Shown in pieces: positions 1-5,118 of a stretch of 8,345 nucleotides of DNA. Source of the stretch: CAG-791 sp002390025. GTDB taxonomy: Bacteria; Bacillota; Clostridia; Lachnospirales; Lachnospiraceae. The translations under genes and the position numbers were made by a program. The number at the start of each line of letters is the position of its first letter. Position 1 is the stretch's first letter. The notes below the pieces were generated by a model, which was not told the origin of the DNA, ran no database searches, and saw only the letters and a list, made by a program, of their open reading frames with translations. The stretch lies in the NCBI GenBank assembly GCA_946543465.1, contig CAMNLR010000031.1:1-8345 (forward strand), in the 5' to 3' direction.

Positions 1-16
1 CGCCGGCGTGTTAGAA

Positions 17-59
17 GCCCCGCTCATCCTCACCAAAAGAGGATGAGCGGGGCGTTTTT
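17..59 (+). terminator. Strong rho-independent terminator of an upstream gene
   Basis: A perfect 14-base-pair stem (GCCCCGCTCATCCT at 17-30 against AGGATGAGCGGGGC at 40-53) with a 9-base loop is followed by G and five T at 55-59. The T run is on the plus strand only, so it should end transcription of a plus-strand gene lying before the window. A TAG at 12-14 could be the stop of that gene, but too little of it is present to say. Confidence 0.9.
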
Positions 60-71
60 CGAATATCGGCA

Positions 72-108
72 GCATTGCGAGAGCGGGGGGTACCCCGCGA
101 AGCAATGC
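72..108. other. Nested stem-loop with a purine-rich internal loop
   Basis: The outer stem GCATTGC (72-78) pairs perfectly with GCAATGC (102-108). The inner stem GCGGGG (83-88) pairs with CCCCGC (93-98) around a GGTA tetraloop. The internal loop is GAGA (79-82) opposite GAA (99-101), which could form G-A pairs. No T run follows on either strand, so it is not a terminator by itself. It lies between two terminator-like hairpins, with no promoter seen for it. It may be an intergenic repeat unit, part of a small RNA, or a 3' processing structure. No function is assigned. Confidence 0.7.
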
Positions 109-144
109 GAAGAGCTTATACGTTATGTTGGGAGAAGGTCGTGC

Positions 145-171
145 TTGCACGTTCGGATGTGCGGCTTTTTT
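145..171 (+). terminator. Weak terminator-like hairpin with T6
   Basis: TTGCAC (145-150) can pair with GTGCGG (159-164), two of the six pairs being G-U, around an 8-base loop. C and six T follow at 166-171. The stem is short, so this is at best a backup terminator behind the strong one at 17-59, or the end of a short transcript that carries the nested stem-loop at 72-108. The T-rich stretch that follows also belongs to the relA promoter upstream tract. Confidence 0.4.
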
Positions 172-177
172 CCTCCA

Positions 178-231
178 TTTTTTTTATCATACAAAATCAC
201 GATTGACGTTCTCAACAAAACAGACTATAAT
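178..231 (+). promoter_or_regulatory. Sigma-A-type promoter of relA with A/T upstream tract
   Basis: The -35 box TTGACG (203-208, five of six consensus bases) is separated by exactly 17 bases from a perfect -10 box TATAAT (226-231). Transcription would start near A238. Eight T at 178-185 and an A/T-rich run up to the -35 box fall at about -60 to -40, where UP elements sit in strong promoters. It is the best promoter in the window and the only clear one ahead of relA. It leaves a leader of about 215 bases. Confidence 0.85.
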
Positions 232-237
232 TGCTTT

Positions 238-453
238 ACTTTTTATTTTTTCAGGCAATATTCTGAATTTTTTAATTATTATTTTATGAATGAGAGGATT
301 CATAGGGGGTTGTCTTCCCGGGGCAGAGTCCCCTTGAGACAGACAAACCGCGAGGACGCGCACGGATGCGGTGCGGGAGCTTGTGCCCTGACGGGCGGCC
401 CGCTTCTGCCTGCGCCTGACCTGCAGACAAGTCTTGAATGACAGAGGTGTATC
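238..453 (+). promoter_or_regulatory. Long structured 5' leader of relA
   Basis: This is the predicted untranslated leader from the promoter at 203-231 to the relA ATG. The first 60 bases are A/T-rich and hold the CodY-like site; the rest is GC-rich. Visible structures are TGTCT (311-315)/AGACA (337-341) enclosing GGGG (320-323)/CCCC (330-333), and GCGGG (373-377)/CCCGC (399-403) enclosing GCCC (385-388)/GGGC (393-396). No hairpin with a T run is present, so classical attenuation is not evident. A 51-codon reading frame at 286-441 has no ribosome binding site and low-complexity content, and is not called a gene. No known riboswitch class was recognised. Confidence 0.5.
257..271. promoter_or_regulatory. 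CodY-box-like site in the relA leader
   Basis: AATATTCTGAATTTT matches the published CodY consensus AATTTTCWGAAAATT at 12 of 15 positions and contains the dyad ATTC-T-GAAT. It lies at about +20 to +34 from the predicted relA start, where a bound repressor could block initiation or act as a roadblock. A weaker overlapping match (246-260, 10 of 15) is centred 11 bases upstream. CodY itself is encoded at 7405-8208. The region is very A/T-rich, so a chance match is possible. Confidence 0.45.
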
Positions 454-2775
454 ATGACAGACAGCAGTGAGTATAAAGTCAGCAGTGGAAAGATCGCCAT
501 TGACACCGGTAAGATTGAGAGTATTGGAGAGTATCACTGTCCCGAAGATCTTTACCAGAGTCTTATTGAACGTGTGCGAAAATACCATCCTTCTGACGAT
601 ATTTCACTGATCGAGAAGGCTTATGAAATCGCACGCACTGCCCACGAAGGGCAGCTTCGCAAGTCGGGCGAACCTTATATCATCCATCCGCTCTATGTGG
701 CAATCATTCTGGCGGGCCTGGAGCTCGACAAGGAGACCATTGCAGCCGGAATCCTGCACGATGTCGTGGAAGACACTGTGCTGACCAGAGAGCAGATCGC
801 GCAGGAGTTCGGAAATGACGTCGCCCTTCTTGTGGACGGTGTCACCAAGCTGAAAAAACTGAAACTGTCCGGAGATTATGTGGACAGGTCACAGACCCAG
901 CAGGACATGCAGGCCAGAAACCTCCGCAAGATGTTCCTTGCCATGGCCAAGGACATCCGCGTCATCCTGATCAAGCTGGCGGACCGCCTTCACAATATGC
1001 GGACTCTCCAGTTCATGCCTCCCGAGAAGCAGCAGAGGATCGCGCAGGAGACCCTCGATATCTATTCTCCGATTGCCGACCGCCTGGGTATTTCCAAGAT
1101 CAAGGTCGAACTCGACGACCTGTCACTCAAATATCTGTATCCGGATGTCTATTATGATCTTGCTGCCAAGGTCGAGCAGAGGAAGAGCGAGCGTGAGCGC
1201 TATGTCCAGGAAATCGCCATCGAGGTCAGGCATCATATCCATGAGGCAGGTATTGAGGGCGAGGTGGACGGACGCGTCAAGCACCTCTTCAGTATCTACC
1301 GCAAGATGCTCAACCAGAAAAAGTCTCTGGAGGAGATCTACGATCTCTTTGCTGTCCGTGTGATCGTCGGCACTATCCGCGACTGTTATGCAGTGCTTGG
1401 CACCATTCATGAGATGTACAAGCCCATTCCGGGCCGGTTCAAGGACTACATTGCCATGCCCAAGGCAAACATGTACCAGTCCCTGCACACAACTCTGATC
1501 GGTCCCGCAGGTCTGCCCTTTGAGATTCAGATTCGAACCTATGAAATGCACCGTGCCGCGGAATACGGTATTGCCGCCCACTGGAAATATAAGGAAGCCG
1601 GGAGCAGTCAGAAGGTCGAGAAAAACCGCGAGGAAGAAAAACTGTCCTGGCTGCGTCAGATTCTTGAATGGCAGCAGGACATGTCGGACAACCGCGAGTT
1701 TATGGATCTGCTCAAGAGCGACCTGAACCTGTTTTCGGACGATGTTTACTGCTTCACGCCCCGCGGAGAGGTCAAAAACCTGCCTGTCGGCTCAACGCCG
1801 ATCGATTTTGCCTATGCCATCCACACAGCAGTCGGCAACCGCATGGTCGGCGCTAAGGTCAATGACAAGATCGTCCCGATTGATTATGAGATCAAAAACG
1901 GCGATCGCATCGAAATCCTGACAAGTCCCTCCTCCAAGGGACCCAGTCTGGACTGGCTCACAATTGCAAAGAGCGCTTCCACCAGGAACAAGATCAACCA
2001 GTGGTTCAAGCGTGAGAATAAAGATGACAACATTTCTAAGGGAAGAGAGCTGATCGTCTCCTATGCCAAGGGGCATGGAATGCAGCTTTCCGACCTGGTG
2101 AAACCGCCCTATCAGGAAGTCGTTCTGCGCAAGTACGGATTCCGGGACTGGGAATCTCTTCTGGCAGCCATCGGACATGGCGGCATGAAAGAGGGACAGG
2201 TTGTCAACAAACTGTATGATCTCTATACAGAGGATCACAAGCGCCAGCTTTCCAGTGAGGAGATCATCCAGCAGGTACAGCAGACCAGTCCCAGCATCCG
2301 CCCCAGGGGCGCAGCGGGGTCCGTGGTCGTCAAGGGCGTCCACGATGTCTCTATCCGCTTTTCCAAGTGCTGCAATCCGGTGCCCGGCGACGATATTGTC
2401 GGTTTTATTACCCGAGGCAGAGGTATTTCCATCCACCGCAAGGACTGTACCAACGCGCTCAATGTGCCTGATGAGGAGAAAGACCGCATCATCGAGGCTT
2501 CCTGGATCGAGAATGTCTCTGTGAAAAAGGAAGAAGGCTTCCTTGTTGAGATCAAGATCTTTGCCAATGACCGCGCAGGCCTTCTCAACGAGCTCACAAG
2601 AGTCTTTTCCGAGAGAGATATCAGTATCCTCCGGATCAGCTCCATGACCAGCAAACAGGGTATAGCCACCCTCATGTTTGGCTTTGAAGTCAAGAGCCGG
2701 GAAGATCTCAATGACATCATCAAGCGCCTGGAGGCAGTCAGAGATGTGCAGGCGGTCAAGCGAAGCAGCGGCTGA
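454..2775 (+). CDS. relA: Bifunctional (p)ppGpp synthetase/hydrolase (Rel/SpoT homologue)
   Basis: This cytosolic, ribosome-associated enzyme transfers pyrophosphate from ATP to GTP or GDP to make (p)ppGpp when uncharged tRNA accumulates, and also hydrolyses it. The 773 residues show the full long-RSH order. The HD hydrolase domain (about 50-200) has H64, H102-D103 and D177. The synthetase domain (about 240-370) has D310, E357 and the RFKD motif (328-331) typical of bifunctional enzymes, where synthetase-only RelA has an ExDD-type motif. TGS is at about 430-490, the Cys-Cys/HRKDC zinc-finger-like region at 639-665, and ACT at about 697-770. All key residues are present, so both activities are expected. 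The start at 454 follows AGAGGTG (443-449). It gives an N-terminal extension of about 28 residues relative to Bacillus RelA as I recall it. The hydrolase gene follows after 22 bases, probably in the same operon. The leader carries a strong promoter and a CodY-like site. Confidence 0.97.
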   Translation: MTDSSEYKVSSGKIAIDTGKIESIGEYHCPEDLYQSLIERVRKYHPSDDISLIEKAYEIARTAHEGQLRKSGEPYIIHPLYVAIILAGLELDKETIAAGILHDVVEDTVLTREQIAQEFGNDVALLVDGVTKLKKLKLSGDYVDRSQTQQDMQARNLRKMFLAMAKDIRVILIKLADRLHNMRTLQFMPPEKQQRIAQETLDIYSPIADRLGISKIKVELDDLSLKYLYPDVYYDLAAKVEQRKSERERYVQEIAIEVRHHIHEAGIEGEVDGRVKHLFSIYRKMLNQKKSLEEIYDLFAVRVIVGTIRDCYAVLGTIHEMYKPIPGRFKDYIAMPKANMYQSLHTTLIGPAGLPFEIQIRTYEMHRAAEYGIAAHWKYKEAGSSQKVEKNREEEKLSWLRQILEWQQDMSDNREFMDLLKSDLNLFSDDVYCFTPRGEVKNLPVGSTPIDFAYAIHTAVGNRMVGAKVNDKIVPIDYEIKNGDRIEILTSPSSKGPSLDWLTIAKSASTRNKINQWFKRENKDDNISKGRELIVSYAKGHGMQLSDLVKPPYQEVVLRKYGFRDWESLLAAIGHGGMKEGQVVNKLYDLYTEDHKRQLSSEEIIQQVQQTSPSIRPRGAAGSVVVKGVHDVSIRFSKCCNPVPGDDIVGFITRGRGISIHRKDCTNALNVPDEEKDRIIEASWIENVSVKKEEGFLVEIKIFANDRAGLLNELTRVFSERDISILRISSMTSKQGIATLMFGFEVKSREDLNDIIKRLEAVRDVQAVKRSSG

Positions 2776-2797
2776 TGATACAGAAGGGAATATAGAA

Positions 2798-3445
2798 ATG
2801 GCAGATAATAAGGGAACTATCAAGGTCAACTGTTTTGTGGTCGGCATGGTGCAGACCAATTTCTACTATCTGCACAGGGAAAACAGCAAGGAGACCATCG
2901 TCTTTGACCCTGCGGACCTGGGCGACAGGCTCTATGAGGAGCTTGACAAGCTTGGACTTCAGGTGAAGGCGATCTTCCTGACCCATGCGCATTTTGATCA
3001 TATCTTTGGTGTTGAGGCATTGAAGGCGCGCACCGGTGCTCCTGTTTACGCATGTATTCATGAGAAGAACCTGTGCGAATCCCCCAGGCTGAACCAGTCC
3101 CAGATGACCGGACGTCCCTGCACGGTCTCGCCTGACTTCTATCTGCAGGACAATGAGGAAGTGACCATCGCGGATATTACCATGAAGACGATCTTCACTC
3201 CCGGCCACACAGAGGGGAGCTGCGCCTATTATATCGAGGACGGACATATCCTGATCAGCGGCGACACACTGTTCCAGGGCTCCATAGGCCGTTCCGACAT
3301 GCCCACCGGCGACGGGGAAACACTTCTTGAATCCATCCGCACACGACTCTATGTTCTTCCCGATGATACGGTTGTCTTCTCCGGCCACGGTGATACGACA
3401 ACGATCGGTTATGAAAAGAAACATAACTGGTTTGTGAGAGCCTGA
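2798..3445 (+). CDS. Metallo-beta-lactamase-fold hydrolase, glyoxalase II-like
   Basis: This 215-residue protein has the single-domain MBL fold and no signal peptide, so it should be cytosolic. The metal ligands are all visible: THAHFDH gives H63, H65, D67 and H68, then H137 in TPGHTEG, D156 in SGDTLF and H197 in SGHGD, predicting a two-metal site. The GDTLFQGSIGRSD stretch (155-167) is typical of the small glyoxalase II-like group (YqgX/YcbL type). It lacks the C-terminal substrate-binding domain of classical hydroxyacylglutathione hydrolase. Thioester hydrolysis is the family expectation; the true substrate is unknown. The ATG at 2798 has an AGAAGGGA ribosome binding site at 2782-2789; a longer upstream frame would overlap relA and lacks support. 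It follows relA by 22 bases and a terminator lies just after it, so the two are probably co-transcribed. From memory this gene is a frequent neighbour of rel and hemZ in clostridia. Confidence 0.93.
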   Translation: MADNKGTIKVNCFVVGMVQTNFYYLHRENSKETIVFDPADLGDRLYEELDKLGLQVKAIFLTHAHFDHIFGVEALKARTGAPVYACIHEKNLCESPRLNQSQMTGRPCTVSPDFYLQDNEEVTIADITMKTIFTPGHTEGSCAYYIEDGHILISGDTLFQGSIGRSDMPTGDGETLLESIRTRLYVLPDDTVVFSGHGDTTTIGYEKKHNWFVRA

Positions 3446-3455
3446 TCATACATTT

Positions 3456-3505
3456 CCGCACTGCCTGGTCCTGAAAAAGAGGGCTTCTGTTAGTGCGGGC
3501 TTTTT
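3456..3505 (+). terminator. Terminator after the relA-hydrolase unit
   Basis: CCGCACT (3456-3462) pairs perfectly with AGTGCGG (3492-3498), followed by GC and five T (3501-3505). The 29-base span between the arms can form a small inner hairpin (CCT 3470-3472 with AGG 3480-3482). The placement 10 bases after the hydrolase stop fits a terminator. The long loop makes it weaker than the one at 17-59, so some read-through into hemZ is plausible. Confidence 0.65.
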
Positions 3506-3521
3506 AGAAAAATAAATTGCC

Positions 3522-3542
3522 GTGCGGCGGATTCAGCCGTAC
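3522..3542 (+). other. Stem-loop just upstream of hemZ
   Basis: GTGCGGC (3522-3528) pairs with GCCGTAC (3536-3542) with one G-U pair around a 7-base loop. It ends 16 bases before the hemZ ATG and is not followed by T. It could affect initiation on read-through transcripts, as the hemZ start lacks a ribosome binding site, or it may be incidental. Confidence 0.4.
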
Positions 3543-3560
3543 ATAACTAGTTGGTATAAT
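3532..3560 (+). promoter_or_regulatory. Extended -10 promoter-like motif overlapping the hemZ start codon
   Basis: TGGTATAAT (3552-3560) is a perfect extended -10 (TGnTATAAT). Its last two bases are the A and T of the hemZ ATG. A poor -35 (TTCAGC, 3532-3537, three of six) sits 17 bases upstream. Transcription would begin near 3567, inside hemZ, so it could not supply the annotated start codon. It may be fortuitous, or may drive a shorter product from ATG 3655 (M33), which has only a weak AAGG at 3643-3646. Confidence 0.4.
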
Positions 3561-5043
3561 GATAACTGCGATTGTAAATATTGAGCTATACAGATACGAA
3601 ATCCACTCTTTACTAAAGGCTTTTTATCCGCAGGAAGACGTCAAGGTCATCACCATGGCGGATATCGCAATTAACAGGAAGTATCAGCAGATTGCGAAAG
3701 AGCCTTTTCTGAGGGTGGTTTTTGCGGATAAAGAAGTGTCGATCGCCTTTTGCGACGGGAGCGATGCGCGAACAGCTGCGGCGCCGGAGGGCATATCCTT
3801 TGCCGTCAAGGGCACGCTGCTGAAAACGCAGATGAAGCATCTGCTCTACGGGATGCTGGTGCAGAGAGAGGGACGAACCCTTCCCTGGGGAGAACTCATC
3901 GGGATCCGGCCGACCAAAATCGCCATGCAGTCCCTTTTGAGAGGAGAGCCGGTCGAGCAGGCCGCGGCTGAAATGGAACGTGAACACTTGGTCAGCCCGG
4001 AAAAAGCCCTGCTCTCGGCACAGATTGCCCAGAGAGAGCGGGAGATCCTGGCGGGGATCCACTATGAGAAGGGCTACAGCCTCTATGTAGGCATTCCCTT
4101 CTGTCCCACCACCTGCCTCTACTGTTCCTTCCCCTCCTTCAATCTGGCAGTGTGGAAGGACCGCGTCGACGACTATCTGAATGCCCTGGAAAAAGAGATG
4201 AAAGCCGCCTCGGAGCTCATGCGCGGCAGGGTACTGGACACTGTCTATATCGGCGGAGGCACACCGACAACACTGGACTCTGCACAGCTGGAACGGCTTT
4301 TTTCCATGCTGGAAAAATATTTTCCCATGGAAGATATTCAGGAATTTACCATTGAGGCGGGAAGACCGGACAGCATCACCATGGACAAGCTCCGCGTCAT
4401 CCGGGCTCACAATGTCACCAGGATCAGTGTCAATCCCCAGACCATGAAGGAGGAGACCCTGCGTCTGATCGGCCGCCGTCACACGGTGCAGCAGGTGCGG
4501 GATGCATTTGCCCTCTGCAGGGAGGCGGGCTTTGACAACATCAACATGGACATTATCCTCGGCCTTCCCGAAGAGACGGAAGAAGACGTCAGGAAAACAC
4601 TGGAGGAGATCGAGAAGCTTTCCCCGGACAGCCTGACCGTACACTCGCTTGCCCTCAAGCGGGGATCGCGAATGCAGAAATATATAGAGGAAAAGGGCTT
4701 TTCTTCTATAAATAATACAGACGGCTGTATGGAAATCGCGGCGCAGTCTGCCGCACATATGGGGATGGACCCCTATTATCTGTACAGACAGAAAAATATA
4801 TCCGGAAACCTGGAGAATGTGGGCTATGCCCGCCCGGGGAAAGCCGGAATCTACAATATCCTCATCATGGAGGAAAAACAGTCGATCCTGGCCCTGGGGG
4901 CCGGCAGCATCTCCAAAGCTGTCTTTCCCGGAGGAAGGATCGAGCGCAGCGACAACTGCAAGGACGTTGAGACCTATCTTGAAAACGTCGACGAAATGAT
5001 CGGGCGCAAGGTCCGCCTGGGGATCGGCAGTTCGGACATCTGA
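3559..5043 (+). CDS. hemZ: HemZ-family radical SAM protein (coproporphyrinogen dehydrogenase-like)
   Basis: This 494-residue cytosolic enzyme belongs to the oxygen-independent coproporphyrinogen oxidase relatives (HemN/HemW/HemZ). The N-terminal domain (about 1-165) is HemZ-specific and includes GIRPTK (115-120). The radical SAM core carries the CxxxCxxC cluster motif (C182, C186, C189), the SAM-binding GGGTPT (232-237) and EAGRPD (266-271). The HemZ signature YYLYRQKN-GNLENVGY is at 406-423. The family name implies decarboxylation of coproporphyrinogen III to protoporphyrinogen IX, but no other heme gene is in the window. A HemW-like heme-handling role, or another role, is possible. ATG 3559 is preferred because HSLLKAFYPQEDVKV (16-30) looks like conserved HemZ sequence as I recall it, and the next Met is M33. 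No ribosome binding site precedes 3559, which is unusual here. An A/T-rich inverted repeat lies at codons 375-384. topA starts 75 bases downstream. Confidence 0.92.
   Translation: MITAIVNIELYRYEIHSLLKAFYPQEDVKVITMADIAINRKYQQIAKEPFLRVVFADKEVSIAFCDGSDARTAAAPEGISFAVKGTLLKTQMKHLLYGMLVQREGRTLPWGELIGIRPTKIAMQSLLRGEPVEQAAAEMEREHLVSPEKALLSAQIAQREREILAGIHYEKGYSLYVGIPFCPTTCLYCSFPSFNLAVWKDRVDDYLNALEKEMKAASELMRGRVLDTVYIGGGTPTTLDSAQLERLFSMLEKYFPMEDIQEFTIEAGRPDSITMDKLRVIRAHNVTRISVNPQTMKEETLRLIGRRHTVQQVRDAFALCREAGFDNINMDIILGLPEETEEDVRKTLEEIEKLSPDSLTVHSLALKRGSRMQKYIEEKGFSSINNTDGCMEIAAQSAAHMGMDPYYLYRQKNISGNLENVGYARPGKAGIYNILIMEEKQSILALGAGSISKAVFPGGRIERSDNCKDVETYLENVDEMIGRKVRLGIGSSDI
4683..4710. repeat. A/T-rich inverted repeat inside hemZ
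   Basis: TATAGAGGAAAAG (4683-4695) and CTTTTCTTCTATA (4698-4710) form 13 pairs, one of them G-U, separated by GG. It lies within hemZ codons 375-384 (YIEEKGFSSI). The local stretch of about 50 bases is clearly more A/T-rich than the rest of the gene. It has no following T run. It may be an RNA hairpin, a protein-binding dyad or chance. Confidence 0.6.
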
Positions 5044-5118
5044 ACTGTCCGCAGGTAATGACTGCTTTTTGTACGTTTACGGCAAGACAAAAAAAGACAA
5101 GGAACCGGTAATTTATAT

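Noticed and set aside
286..441. A 51-codon reading frame in the relA leader as a possible leader peptide
   Set aside because: There is no ribosome binding site before the ATG, the composition is low-complexity and it has no regulatory codon run. It ends close to the relA start but this alone is not evidence.
2678..2797. Longer start for the metallo-hydrolase, overlapping relA
   Set aside because: The family begins near MADNKG, and the ATG at 2798 has its own well-spaced ribosome binding site.
1792..2859. A 355-codon minus-strand open frame opposite relA
   Set aside because: It is a shadow of the RelA coding frame, with no ribosome binding site or family resemblance seen.
5033..5051. Hairpin CGGACA/TGTCCG spanning the hemZ stop as a terminator
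   Set aside because: The stem is 6 pairs with no T run behind it, so it is not enough to call termination between hemZ and topA.
5069..5118. Separate topA promoter in the hemZ-topA gap
   Set aside because: TTGTAC, TTTACG and TTATAT are present but never at a workable spacing with good matches.
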